Of a stretch of DNA of 64,000 bases, positions 23,975 to 33,543 are shown in pieces; the first letter of the stretch is position 1; each line of letters begins with the position of its first letter. The stretch is from positions 248,001-312,000 of the forward strand of contig JBCBBH010000002.1 in assembly GCA_038531945.1 (NCBI GenBank), given 5' to 3'. The stretch comes from CALBPI01 sp038531945. Its GTDB lineage: Bacteria; Pseudomonadota; Gammaproteobacteria; Steroidobacterales; Woeseiaceae. Below the pieces are notes generated by a model that did not search any database, had not been told where the DNA came from, and worked only from the letters and a program-made list of their open reading frames with translations. Both the position numbers and the translations under genes were made by a program.

Positions 23975-25851
23975 AGGATCGCCGTTCCAGTGAGTCCTCC
24001 AGCGGGTTGCTCAAAGGGTGGTTCCCCGAGTTGGAGGCACCTCCCGGGAGTCGTCCGCATGATGTGGATGAGGGTGTTGCGGAGCCCGGACAAATAGCGC
24101 TATTCGCGAAGCGGCGAAAAACACTTGAATGGATGCCGCGCTGGTGTCGGAGCGTTGGATTGCAAGTGACTGTGATCGCCGCCGACGACGCCGATCAGGA
24201 CGCGCTGTCTGGATACGATGCGATTGTCGTGGAAGCGGGTGTGAAGCTCCGCCGCGGCAAGGCGTTGTACGACTGGCTGGTCAAATGTGGCGAGCGCGAT
24301 CTCGTTGGCCGATTGTTCGTACTCTGTAACAGTCGGCGCGAGTTGGAGCGCGCCAAGGACGTCAGCGGCGTCGAGGCAATCGCGCCGTCGCATGACTGGG
24401 AGTTACTCGCGCGTCGGTTGGCACGACACGTGGCACACATTCGGGACCGGCAAGCGCTGGAGGCCTGCCAGGCAAGTCTTCGCGATATGCGCGGATTCGC
24501 CGATAACGCACGCAGCAGGCTCGCTAGCGAGAACGCCCTCGAGCCGATATCGGGCTTGCCCAACCGCGATGCTTTCCATGGCATCGTGGAACGCTCTCTC
24601 CTAACCGCAGATCCCGGTGTCCGGGTTGCCGTGCTTGTCATTGGTTTTTCGCGCTTTGGTTTGGTCGTTGATGCGCTTGGCGAGACCGAGGCGCGTCGTT
24701 TGGTCAAAGTGGTCGGTCAGCGTCTGGCCGAATGCCTGTCGGTGCCGATGCCCACGACAGACTCACAGCGATTGCAGGCGTCCGTGATCGCGAACCTTGG
24801 TCAGACGCGGTTCGGTGCGATGTTGAGTTGGACAGGCTCGACGGATGACGTTCTCACGTCTTTTCGACAGCATTTGATGACCACGCTCGAGCAGCCCACG
24901 GCGGTCGCCGGCAAGATGATGAACCTATCGGCCTGCCTTGGCATTTCGATTTTCCCCGACGATACCGACGATACGGACAAATTGATTCAGCGTGCTGATG
25001 ATGCGATGCGCAAGGCCGAGAGTCAGGGGGGCGGTTTCCATTACCATTCCCGGCGTGACCTCGACCGAGAGTCCTCTGTGCGACTGCAGATGGAGCACGA
25101 CCTCTACACCGCGCTCCAGGACGAGCAACTGACACTGCATTATCAGCCGATTGTGCGGTTCTCCGATCGGAAGGTCGTCGCGGCTGAGGCGCTCTTGCGC
25201 TGGCAGCAACCTGATGGAACCAGCATATCGCCGGAAGAGTTTGTCCCCGTGGCTGAAGAGAGCAGCCTGATTCATCGTCTCGGCGAATGGGTTGTTGAGC
25301 GAGCACTCAAAGACATTAGCGCTTGGCACGCTGACGGGGTCGACGTGCCGGTCATTTGTCTGAACGTTGCTCGCGCGCAGCTATTGACCGATCAGTTTGT
25401 TGAGTTTCTCTCGGAGTCACTGAAGCACTACCGGATCGATCCGTCTCAATTGGAGCTGGAGATCAGCGAACGGGGTGTGTTGTCCCGCGGCAGCGAGCTT
25501 CAGGAACGCATGAACGCGCTGAAGTCTCTCGGTGTTCGTCTTTCTGTCGATGATTTCGGTACCGGTGATTCCGCGATCGACTATCTGCGAACCCTGCCCA
25601 TCGATGCACTGAAGATTGATAAGTCGTATACCCGTGACCTGGGAGCGCCCGGAAGGCCCGGCCGGTTCCTGGGGGCGATACTGGCTCTGGCACGAGCGCT
25701 GGACGTCACGACGATCGTTGAGGGCGTGGAAACCGACGACGAGCTGCGCCTGCTCGCACCGCTGGGATGCCATGCATTCCAGGGGTTCGTGCATAGCCAA
25801 GCTGTTGATCCGTCGACACTTGTGAACCTGCTGGCTGCATCCAACGCGTGA
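23971..25851 (+). CDS. GGDEF-EAL protein with active-looking EAL domain
   Basis: A protein of 626 residues with three parts. A receiver-like N-terminus (QIALFAKRRKTLEWMPRWC) lacks clear phosphorylation residues. The GGDEF domain has its active loop replaced by QTRFG. The EAL domain is complete: AEALLRW, Asn in CLNVARAQ, Glu in ELEISERG, SVDDFGTGDS, LKIDKSYT and VEGVET. It should hydrolyse c-di-GMP to pGpG. Its ATG overlaps the stop of the degenerate partner, so equal amounts of both are probably made. Confidence 0.92.
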   Translation: MKDRRSSESSSGLLKGWFPELEAPPGSRPHDVDEGVAEPGQIALFAKRRKTLEWMPRWCRSVGLQVTVIAADDADQDALSGYDAIVVEAGVKLRRGKALYDWLVKCGERDLVGRLFVLCNSRRELERAKDVSGVEAIAPSHDWELLARRLARHVAHIRDRQALEACQASLRDMRGFADNARSRLASENALEPISGLPNRDAFHGIVERSLLTADPGVRVAVLVIGFSRFGLVVDALGETEARRLVKVVGQRLAECLSVPMPTTDSQRLQASVIANLGQTRFGAMLSWTGSTDDVLTSFRQHLMTTLEQPTAVAGKMMNLSACLGISIFPDDTDDTDKLIQRADDAMRKAESQGGGFHYHSRRDLDRESSVRLQMEHDLYTALQDEQLTLHYQPIVRFSDRKVVAAEALLRWQQPDGTSISPEEFVPVAEESSLIHRLGEWVVERALKDISAWHADGVDVPVICLNVARAQLLTDQFVEFLSESLKHYRIDPSQLELEISERGVLSRGSELQERMNALKSLGVRLSVDDFGTGDSAIDYLRTLPIDALKIDKSYTRDLGAPGRPGRFLGAILALARALDVTTIVEGVETDDELRLLAPLGCHAFQGFVHSQAVDPSTLVNLLAASNA

Positions 25852-26003
25852 ATCCACGGTTTGGTTTGACAGCGGATTATTTGACGCAGTCCACACTTTT
25901 TTTCTAGCCGTCGCTCGATGGCGACGTCGCCCGAATTTCCCTTTTTCCGTTTAATTGGCGCATGGAAAGTAGATCGCATCGATCTGCTTGGAAAGGGGGA
26001 GCT

Positions 26004-29000
26004 ATGCTTCACGCAATTCTTTGCAGAGCGGCAAATATTCGCGCAGCTATTGGCGTTATCGCACTGTCGAGTCTGTACGCCAGCGCTTTCGCGTCGACGC
26101 CGCCAATGATCTTCGAGCACTTGACGCGCGACGACGGATTATCACAGTCCAACGTTCTCGCGATTACGCAGGACCCGGATGGGTTCATGTGGTTTGCGAC
26201 GGAAGATGGGTTGAACCGTTACGACGGATATGAGTTTCGCCATTTCTCGCGCGAGCAGGGAAATCCTGACACGTTGCAGAGCGGTTTTGTATTCGATGTC
26301 GTCGTCTCGTCGGAACGCGAGCTTTGGCTTGCGACCGATGGCGGCGGGGTAGCACGGCTCGATCCGATGACCGGCGAGACCGTATCGTTTCGGCACAATG
26401 CATCAGATGCGGCATCGCTCGCGTCAGATCGCGTGCGCCGCGTTGCGATCGACGGCTCTGGCGCGGTTTGGGCGGCTTTGCTCGATGGTGGGCTGGATCG
26501 AATAGACCCCGCGACCGGAGAAGTACTGCACGTAGATCTCGGACTCGACGCGGAGCAACTGGGCAGTCTCTACAGCTTGTATGTGGATCGCAAAGGGCTG
26601 CTGTGGGTCGGCGGCAACCATGGCCTGTCTGCGGTTGATACTCGGACCTTGAAAACGGTGCACTTCACGCACAATCCCGAGGAAGCGGCATCGCTGACCG
26701 AAGGCAGCGTACGGGCTATCGCACAGGATGCCAGCGGCAACTTGTGGGTCGGCACCTACGGCGGCGGGCTCTCTAAGATGGTTCAGGGGTCGGCGAGATT
26801 CACGCATCTTCGTCATAGCGATGACGTGTCTTCATTAAGTGATGACCGCGTGACATCGATCCTATTGGACCCAAGCGATCGGCTGTGGGTAGGAACGACC
26901 GAAGGCCTGAACCTGATCGATACCGAAAACAATGTCGCCACGCGGGTCGTGAAAGACCCTGCGGATCGCTACAGCCTTGTGGACGACACGATCTCATCGC
27001 TGTTCGCCGACCGTACGGGACTGTTGTGGGTGGGAACCAAGACCCGCGGTCTCAGTCGCTGGAACCCGTCGACCTGGGCGCTTGGGTATGAGCCGGCGGA
27101 AACCTTGACGGCGGCACAGAACGAAAGCCCTACCGTCACATCCTTCGCGAGCAGCAGCGATGGACGCGTTTGGGTCGGCACGTTCGGTAATGGACTGGGT
27201 GTGGTGGATCGTGCAACCGATGCGGTAGCGCCGCTGTCAGTCGAGGCGGGTACGCCGCTGGCTGCGAAACACGTTATGAGTTTGCTGCACGATTCCACGG
27301 GTCATCTGTGGGTTGGTACGCTACGTAACGGACTGGCGGTGTTGGATGTGGCAGGCGGCAATGTAACCGCGTACCGCCACGATGCCGAGAATCCGGCAAG
27401 TCTTGCAGCCGACGGCATCATGGGTCTTTATGAAGATCGCGCAGGTCGAATTTGGGTAGGAACATTCGGCGGTGGTGCCAGCGTGTTCACACCTTCCGAA
27501 GGCACCTTCAAGACCTACACGGCAAATCCGGCGGAGCCCGGTGCATTGCAGAACGGTCAGGTAACAGCCTTCGCCGAAGACCCGAGTGGTTCAATGTGGA
27601 TCGGTACCAACGGCGGCGGGCTCGCGCTTCTGGATCCCGATACCGGACACTTCACGACGTTCAAGAACAACCCATCCGATCCGACGACCCTGTCTGACAA
27701 TACCGTCTACGACATTCGGGTTGATCAAGACGGCACCGTCTGGGTCGGCACACGGGGCGGCGGTTTGGACCGCGTCACGGGAGATCTGCGCTCGCCGGAC
27801 TCAGTTGAGTTCGTCAACTTGTCGCGGATCGACGGAATAGGAAACGACACAATCTATGGCATCGAGTCTGATGCTGAAGGGTGGATGTGGTTGAGCACCA
27901 ACTACGGCATCACCCGCTATCACCCAACTTCGGGTGAGTTCAAAGTCCTGCACAAACGCGATGGTCTGCAATCTGAGGAATTCAATTTCGGTGCGCATCA
28001 TACGAGCGCAACGGGTGAGTTGTTCTTCGGCGGTAACCAGGGCTTTAACGCGTTCGCACCGAACAAGGTTCGCTCCGCCGGCATCGCGCCGCTGATCGCG
28101 TTGACCGGCTTCTACAAAGGCAATGATGGCGTGCGTTCGGATTTGCCGGTGGACGAAAACGGGGACGTGCAAGTCGACTGGCGTCAAAACGACGTGAGCT
28201 TCGAGTTCGCAGCACTCGATTTTGTTGACCCGGCGCGCAATCAGTACCGCTACAAGCTGGAAGGCTACGACCGTGATTGGATTGAGCTCGGCACTCAGCG
28301 CCGTGTGACGTACACCAACCTCGGTGGTGGTAGCTACGAGCTAAAAGTGCAAGCGGCCAACAGCGACGGTGTTTGGAATGAGGCGGGGCTATCGGTTTCG
28401 CTGAAAGTCGTGACCGCGCCCTGGCTGACGCCGATGGCGTTCGGTGCTTACGCAGCACTGCTTGCGTTACTGATGATTGGCTTGATGTGGATGCACCGCA
28501 CACGCGTTCAGCGTGAGGCCAGCTACAGCCGCCGTCTTGAGCACGAGGTTGAAGCGCGCACCGAGAAGCTCGTCAAGAACAACAAAGCACTGGCGACGTT
28601 GAACCGGGCGCTCGAGGAAAGCAGTCTCAGCGATCCGTTGACGGGTCTCAGAAACCGCCGCTACGTGTTCCAGGAAGTCAGTCGCGAGCTCGCGTTGGTG
28701 CAGCAACGATTCAACAACGCGCATGAAGATGGCACCACGCCGCCAACTTCTGAGCTTGTGTTCATGATGATTGACCTGGACAGCTTCAAGCCGATCAATG
28801 ACACATTCGGACATTCGGCAGGCGATCGCATGTTGACGGTGCTCCGCGACGTCTTGCTCGGCATTTGCCGCAAGTCGGACGTCGTCGTGCGCTGGGGTGG
28901 TGACGAGTTTGTCGTCATCGCACGCCAGAACAGTCCAGAACAAACCGCCGCACTGGCCGAGCGTATTCGTTCTGCCATACGTGAGCAGCGATTCGTGCTT

Positions 29001-29336
29001 GGCGAGGGGCAGATCGCACGAACAACCTGCTCGATTGGCTACGTCGCGTATCCACTGTTCCGTGCCAAAGCGGACCAGGGTGGCCTCGATCAGATCATCA
29101 GCATGGCTGACGGTCTGATGTATGAAGCCAAGCAAAAGAAAGATGCCTGGGTCGGTCTGTATCGACCGGACGAGGCGATCACGAGTGACAACATCGACCA
29201 TGAAGCGATTCAGTCGTCGTCATTGTTGTATCGCGCGCATCGCGCGAAAAAGCTCTACACCTACGATCCTGACCGCAAGGGGGGCATGCGTCCCGGCAAG
29301 CTCAGTGTCGTACCTGCCGATGGAGGTGCGTCATGA
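26004..29336 (+). CDS. Periplasmic two-component-propeller sensor diguanylate cyclase
   Basis: A protein of 1110 residues from the ATG at 26004 (GGGGGAG seven bases upstream), with a signal peptide ending near ASAFAS. About fourteen regulator-propeller repeats follow, most ending in LWVG or MWFA type strands. Then comes a Y_Y_Y domain (YRYKLEGYDRDWIELG), one membrane helix (about 800-820), a short coiled coil and a GGDEF domain. RWGGDEF is intact and preceded five residues earlier by RKSD, the inhibitory I-site. It should sense a periplasmic polymer or ligand and make c-di-GMP. The subtilase start overlaps its stop. Confidence 0.95.
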   Translation: MLHAILCRAANIRAAIGVIALSSLYASAFASTPPMIFEHLTRDDGLSQSNVLAITQDPDGFMWFATEDGLNRYDGYEFRHFSREQGNPDTLQSGFVFDVVVSSERELWLATDGGGVARLDPMTGETVSFRHNASDAASLASDRVRRVAIDGSGAVWAALLDGGLDRIDPATGEVLHVDLGLDAEQLGSLYSLYVDRKGLLWVGGNHGLSAVDTRTLKTVHFTHNPEEAASLTEGSVRAIAQDASGNLWVGTYGGGLSKMVQGSARFTHLRHSDDVSSLSDDRVTSILLDPSDRLWVGTTEGLNLIDTENNVATRVVKDPADRYSLVDDTISSLFADRTGLLWVGTKTRGLSRWNPSTWALGYEPAETLTAAQNESPTVTSFASSSDGRVWVGTFGNGLGVVDRATDAVAPLSVEAGTPLAAKHVMSLLHDSTGHLWVGTLRNGLAVLDVAGGNVTAYRHDAENPASLAADGIMGLYEDRAGRIWVGTFGGGASVFTPSEGTFKTYTANPAEPGALQNGQVTAFAEDPSGSMWIGTNGGGLALLDPDTGHFTTFKNNPSDPTTLSDNTVYDIRVDQDGTVWVGTRGGGLDRVTGDLRSPDSVEFVNLSRIDGIGNDTIYGIESDAEGWMWLSTNYGITRYHPTSGEFKVLHKRDGLQSEEFNFGAHHTSATGELFFGGNQGFNAFAPNKVRSAGIAPLIALTGFYKGNDGVRSDLPVDENGDVQVDWRQNDVSFEFAALDFVDPARNQYRYKLEGYDRDWIELGTQRRVTYTNLGGGSYELKVQAANSDGVWNEAGLSVSLKVVTAPWLTPMAFGAYAALLALLMIGLMWMHRTRVQREASYSRRLEHEVEARTEKLVKNNKALATLNRALEESSLSDPLTGLRNRRYVFQEVSRELALVQQRFNNAHEDGTTPPTSELVFMMIDLDSFKPINDTFGHSAGDRMLTVLRDVLLGICRKSDVVVRWGGDEFVVIARQNSPEQTAALAERIRSAIREQRFVLGEGQIARTTCSIGYVAYPLFRAKADQGGLDQIISMADGLMYEAKQKKDAWVGLYRPDEAITSDNIDHEAIQSSSLLYRAHRAKKLYTYDPDRKGGMRPGKLSVVPADGGAS

Positions 29337-31294
29337 GTGTCGCGAAAGGTAGAAAAGCAATGAAACTGAAACTTGCAATAGCAACGGCGCTGCTCACAAC
29401 AGCTCTGGTCAGCGGGCCAACCGCAAACCAGGATGTTCAGCTTGCCACGGTGAACTCGACATCGGACGCAATGTCTCTCGGTCTCGAATTGATGGAGGCG
29501 CCGCAGCTGGCGAGCTCGATTGACCTTGAGACGGTCGAGACACGAGAGATCGTTGCGATCGATGAGGCAGGGCTTGCCAGCGCAGTCATCAGCGACGACG
29601 CGGTTCTTGCATCGCTGACAAGCGAGCGTGCGATTGACGTCGACGCGATTCGGAAGGACGCAGAAGCCAGAGCAATCGCTGCTGCGAAAATGCCGCCACA
29701 TCTGTTCTCAATTGCTGAGGCGGGGGGCGACGCGGACGTTGAGTTGGTGGTTCGTCATAGCGGTGCCAGCAGCTTGTCGGATGAGCAGCTTGAAGCGATG
29801 GACGCGGAAGTGGTTCGTGAGTTTCATTCGATGGATATGCGCGCAGTGCGTATCCCGGCGGATGCATTGATGGCCTACGCGCTGGACAACCAGATCGACT
29901 GGATTTCGCCAGACGAGAAAGTCTTTGCGATGTCTGAGTCAGCGCATGGTAGTGCCAACGAGCCGACAGTGACTCAAGCGAACTATGCGTTTACCGGCAG
30001 TGGCGTCGGAATTGCGGTGGTTGACAGTGGTGTTGCAAGTCATGTGGATTTGCCAAACGGCATTTTGCAGTTTGACTTCCGCGATCCGTCATCGATGCAT
30101 GTCGACACGGCAACGCAGAGTCTCGTACCGAGTCTCACAGGCACCATCGATGGGTTCGGCCATGGCACACACATCAGTGGCACCATTCGTGGCTCCGGTG
30201 TCGACAGCCATAACAGATACCGCGGCATCGCGCCCGGAGCGGATATCGTTTCGCTGCAGGTGCTGAACGCCGACGGTAGTGGTCAGTCGTCAGCCGTGAT
30301 CGCGGCGCTGGATTGGTTGCTCGTCAATGCAGCGCAGTACAACATCCGCGTAGTGAATCTGTCACTGGGTCGCGGTGTGACGGAATCGAACACCACCGAT
30401 CCGTTGGTGCTTGCAGCTGAGCGTTTGTGGGATGCCGGTATCGTTGTTGTCGCCGCCGCAGGCAACGACGGCCACTCTGGCAACATGACCATCAACAGCC
30501 CCGGCAACTCGCGCAAAGTAATCACGGTTGGATCCCTGACCGATGCAGGGACGGGCAACGACGCATCGGATGATTATGCGTCAACGTTTTCGTCCCGCGG
30601 TCCGAGCACCGGTGATCTTGTGTTGAAACCGGACTTGCTGGCTCCTGGCAACAAGATCGTTGCAGCGATTTCCAGCAACCAGGTATTGGCGCAGTTGCTT
30701 CCAACTCGACATGAAAGCTGCACGCGTAATGGCTGCAACAGCATGTATCTGGAAATGTCGGGTACCAGCATGGCGACCGGTGTTGTGAGCGCAGCGGTTG
30801 CGCTGATGCTCGAGAAGTCTCCGAACCTGACGCCGGATACAGTCAAGGCGCGGCTGATGCGATCCGCTCGCAAGATGGATGATGAGCCAACGACGGTCGG
30901 TGCCGGTACGCTCAACATCAATGCGGCATTGAACGACACAGGCCACGTCTACCGCACGGCCTTGTCACCCTTGATGATTCGCTCTGACGCGACGGATGGA
31001 ATTCTGGTTGAAGACACGGGGCAGCTCTGGGGCCATAGCCGTTGGGCGGCGAGCGTCCTGTATCAAGGCGCGACGGGATGGCAGCAAGCGAGCACCGGTT
31101 CTGGTCTCGGCTTAGCGAACGGTGATGTTAGTGCGAACGGTTTCCTTTGGACTGACGAAGGTGTCTGGGCGCGCGGATTCCTGTGGACAGACGAGGACGT
31201 CTGGGCACGCGGGTTCTTGTGGACCGATGAAGTCGGTGCAAGAAGCTTCCTCGAGTCTGACGGCAACGGAACGCACCTTAACGACGATCCCTGA
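29333..31294 (+). CDS. Exported subtilisin-like serine protease (S8) with C-terminal GFLWTDE repeats
   Basis: A protein of 653 residues. The ATG at 29333 has GGAGG five bases upstream and overlaps the cyclase stop; a second ATG starts at residue 10 before the signal peptide. A pro-region (about 120-195) is followed by the S8 triad: Asp in IAVVDSGV (about 229), His in GHGTHIS (about 275) and Ser in SGTSMATG (about 476). The tail holds three 12-residue units of the type GFLWTDEDVWAR. The catalytic residues are complete, so an active exported protease is expected. Coupling to a periplasmic sensor cyclase suggests that c-di-GMP signalling and proteolysis act together. A terminator follows. Confidence 0.95.
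   Translation: MSVAKGRKAMKLKLAIATALLTTALVSGPTANQDVQLATVNSTSDAMSLGLELMEAPQLASSIDLETVETREIVAIDEAGLASAVISDDAVLASLTSERAIDVDAIRKDAEARAIAAAKMPPHLFSIAEAGGDADVELVVRHSGASSLSDEQLEAMDAEVVREFHSMDMRAVRIPADALMAYALDNQIDWISPDEKVFAMSESAHGSANEPTVTQANYAFTGSGVGIAVVDSGVASHVDLPNGILQFDFRDPSSMHVDTATQSLVPSLTGTIDGFGHGTHISGTIRGSGVDSHNRYRGIAPGADIVSLQVLNADGSGQSSAVIAALDWLLVNAAQYNIRVVNLSLGRGVTESNTTDPLVLAAERLWDAGIVVVAAAGNDGHSGNMTINSPGNSRKVITVGSLTDAGTGNDASDDYASTFSSRGPSTGDLVLKPDLLAPGNKIVAAISSNQVLAQLLPTRHESCTRNGCNSMYLEMSGTSMATGVVSAAVALMLEKSPNLTPDTVKARLMRSARKMDDEPTTVGAGTLNINAALNDTGHVYRTALSPLMIRSDATDGILVEDTGQLWGHSRWAASVLYQGATGWQQASTGSGLGLANGDVSANGFLWTDEGVWARGFLWTDEDVWARGFLWTDEVGARSFLESDGNGTHLNDDP
31136..31240 (+). repeat. Three 36-bp tandem coding repeats
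   Basis: Units at 31136-31171, 31172-31207 and 31208-31240 (the last slightly shorter). The protein units are almost the same while the third codon positions differ, which points to selection on the protein and not to a recent duplication. Confidence 0.85.
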
Positions 31295-31322
31295 GTCGTT
31301 CGTGACAACCTGAAACGGGGAG

Positions 31323-31355
31323 AACGCCCGGTGCCTTTGGCCCGGGCGTTTTTTT
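31323..31355 (+). terminator. Rho-independent terminator after the subtilase
   Basis: AACGCCCGG and CCGGGCGTT form a nine-pair stem, followed by TTTTT. It lies 29 bp past the protease stop and closes the c-di-GMP block. Confidence 0.93.
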
Positions 31356-31379
31356 ATTGAGGCTCTGCGCCGATGTTCG

Positions 31380-31784
31380 TCAAGTATCGCGGGCGTTAAT
31401 GCGTCCGGTCATGATCAGTGCGGCTAGAATTGCGGCCAGCACCACATCAACGCCGAGGCAGAACCCCGGCCACCAAGCTGGTGCGCCGGATTCCGCCAGC
31501 AGGTGTGGATGCACAAGATCGAAGATGCCGTGAGCTGCGAGTGCTGCGGCGACAATCCAGAGTGAGAAAAGGTAGCCGAGGACTGCAGCCGCCGCGAACA
31601 CGGTGGCGACTGCTGCTTCAGCAATCGCAGCCTCCGACGATTCGCTCATCAGTGCGAACAGGACGTAGTACGAAGCGATCACCATCAGAATAATCGGATA
31701 CGCAGCACGATCGCGGTCCATTCCGGTGAGTCTTCCGAGCAACCCGACAGCAAGCGCGACGGTGGCACCGATAGCGATGGTCAT
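31380..31784 (-). CDS. Small integral membrane protein, unknown
   Basis: A protein of 134 residues with four to five hydrophobic segments (about 4-18, 28-46, 53-86, 105-127) and a polar patch FDLVHPHLLAES facing one side. No family recognised. It is the first of a long run of minus-strand genes that begins after the subtilase terminator. The ATG is near the edge of the frame with no obvious ribosome-binding site. Ala-rich composition is like that of the core genome, unlike several of its AT-richer neighbours. Confidence 0.6.
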   Translation of the reverse strand: MTIAIGATVALAVGLLGRLTGMDRDRAAYPIILMVIASYYVLFALMSESSEAAIAEAAVATVFAAAAVLGYLFSLWIVAAALAAHGIFDLVHPHLLAESGAPAWWPGFCLGVDVVLAAILAALIMTGRINARDT

Positions 31785-31867
31785 GTCACGTTATCCTGCG
31801 CAAGGAACGAAACGCGTCGGTGACACGTCGGGTGATTGGCTTCTATGTCGTGCCTTGGGCATAGAGC

Positions 31868-32386
31868 TTATGCGCTCCACTTCTGAATCTTTTCAAGGAC
31901 CGCGATGCTGGCTTCCTGTGTCAGACGGATCAAGTCATTCTGCGTTGCCTTCGGTCTTATTCGCAGGAGTACAGCAGGGTGAAGCGCGCGTCGAGCGAAT
32001 ACGGAGAGTGGCATTATTGCTATCGCCGAAAACTCGGATACGGTTTCCATGTTGGATAGGCTAAACAGCCGTGCCCTCATTTCTATTCGTGGCCGCCAGA
32101 ACAAGGGGAATGCGAGTGAAGATAGGTTTACGCCGTACAAGTTACCCAATCTGAAGTCTGAAACAAGAACATCGATGCCGATATCCGATTTCCGTGGATC
32201 CTTGGCTTCGGTGATAGGAGGAAGCTGGAAGATACCTCGAACTTCCTGTTCGATGATTTCGACCGGGTCAAACTTCGACAACACGCGGTACTGTTCCAGC
32301 ATGTTCAGTGTGCTCTTTGGTGCTATCGAGACGGTACCCAGGTAGAGTGCACCGATTTTGCGACGCCGAAGTTTTTCGAAGATCAT
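31868..32386 (-). CDS. Hypothetical cytosolic protein
   Basis: A protein of 172 residues from the ATG at 32386; the open frame extends to 32488. There is no signal peptide. Visible features are the basic start KLRRRKIGAL, an acidic stretch VEIIEQEVRG, the loop SDFRLGNLYGVN and a C-terminal helix ASIAVLEKIQKWSA. No family recognised. Its placement among lipoprotein and immunity-like genes suggests an accessory gene. About 200 bp upstream are free of clear genes. Confidence 0.5.
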   Translation of the reverse strand: MIFEKLRRRKIGALYLGTVSIAPKSTLNMLEQYRVLSKFDPVEIIEQEVRGIFQLPPITEAKDPRKSDIGIDVLVSDFRLGNLYGVNLSSLAFPLFWRPRIEMRARLFSLSNMETVSEFSAIAIMPLSVFARRALHPAVLLRIRPKATQNDLIRLTQEASIAVLEKIQKWSA

Positions 32387-32592
32387 AGTTGTCAGCGATC
32401 TAAAGCGTCGTTGAGGAGCGTCATTGGAGCGTAGCTTGTGTGGTCTGCTGCGATGAAATCTCACCACTGTCACTGGCTTGAATATCATCGCGAAACTCGG
32501 GATCTCTCGGTTCCCCTACATTCGATACAAGGCCGAGGGACTCCAGCAAGCAGATAACCTGCCATCCCGGATCGAACTGCGTCAAGCCCAAC

Positions 32593-33543
32593 CTAAGCGT
32601 GCACGAACTTCGGATCGTCTGGGAGGTTATGAGGGCGATACGCCTCGTCTGCCTGCAGTTGATCCGCGACCGATTGGTGCACCGGACACTGGCCGGTGAT
32701 CGGTCGGTCATTGGCGCCATATGGTTTCCACATCGCGGTGAAGGCGTCATGTACGCGACCCGGGATCTTCGGTTTTACATGGCGTTCGATGTAGCTCTTC
32801 TTGAACTTGAGGCCGTGGCGTGCGGCGCAGTGGATCATCCACATCAATGCAACATCCGACAGGTCGGCCTCGACGCACCCACCACCGACGTCCGAATGAC
32901 TGCCCGCAAACCACATCTCGCGAACGCGCGGATGTTCGGCCCAGCGCAAGACCGGAAAAAAGCGCCGTCGTTCATCGACCGCCATCGCGTGATAGCCGGC
33001 GACGACGTTCTCGCTCAATACAGCGTCGTTGTAGTCGGCATCGTTCGTCGCCTTAACGGTATCCCATACACCCAACATCTCAATCGGTACATCAAAGAAT
33101 CGACCTTCCGCTTTCAGTGCCTTCGCACTGTCGTGGTCCCGGTTCAGATACAGCTCCCACCCCAGATCCACGTCACTCGCCTTACGCGGGATTCCGCTGT
33201 GTGCAAGCACGCCACTCAGTCGGCGTGCGGCATATGCTCCGCGGCTAAAGCCAAACAAGAAAAGTTTGTTGTCTTCGATCGGATGACCATCGTTGTAGGT
33301 TCGTCGCAGAAAGCGATAGGCCCCCAGGATGCGCTTATCGAGACCATGACCGTAGATGCCGCCCGCCAACAATTCCCATGCGCGTGTGCCCGCACCGCTT
33401 TCGTAGTGCTGCAATTGTCCGCGTTGGATCAATGCGGAGAGCATCTTGACGACGTTGGTGCCTGTGACGCTGCCATCGGGTTGACGTTCCGGTTCGTTCC
33501 ATGTGCCATCGAGTCCAACGACGACATTGCGAGTCGCGCTCAT
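32593..33543 (-). CDS. DUF2235 alpha/beta-hydrolase (Tle1-like lipase fold)
   Basis: A protein of 316 residues that is a single DUF2235 domain. It opens with VVVGLDGTWNEPE, the usual first strand. FGFSRGAYAARRLSG (about 94-108) is the GxSxG nucleophile elbow, and SHSDVGGG in the second half matches the family Asp region. DUF2235 proteins include the type VI effector phospholipases Tle1 and many stand-alone hydrolases. Its start overlaps the stop of a Bor-like lipoprotein gene (ATGA). No PAAR, VgrG or other secretion component is nearby. It could be an envelope lipase whose activity is held in check by the lipoprotein, which is inference. Confidence 0.87.
   Translation of the reverse strand: MSATRNVVVGLDGTWNEPERQPDGSVTGTNVVKMLSALIQRGQLQHYESGAGTRAWELLAGGIYGHGLDKRILGAYRFLRRTYNDGHPIEDNKLFLFGFSRGAYAARRLSGVLAHSGIPRKASDVDLGWELYLNRDHDSAKALKAEGRFFDVPIEMLGVWDTVKATNDADYNDAVLSENVVAGYHAMAVDERRRFFPVLRWAEHPRVREMWFAGSHSDVGGGCVEADLSDVALMWMIHCAARHGLKFKKSYIERHVKPKIPGRVHDAFTAMWKPYGANDRPITGQCPVHQSVADQLQADEAYRPHNLPDDPKFVHA

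Noticed and set aside
25909..25926. Terminator between the EAL gene and the sensor cyclase
   Set aside because: CGTCGC/GCGACG forms a six-pair hairpin but no T-tract follows; it may be chance or a leader structure.
32593..33543. Type VI secretion effector locus
   Set aside because: DUF2235 alone is not enough: no VgrG, PAAR, Hcp or sheath genes occur in the window.
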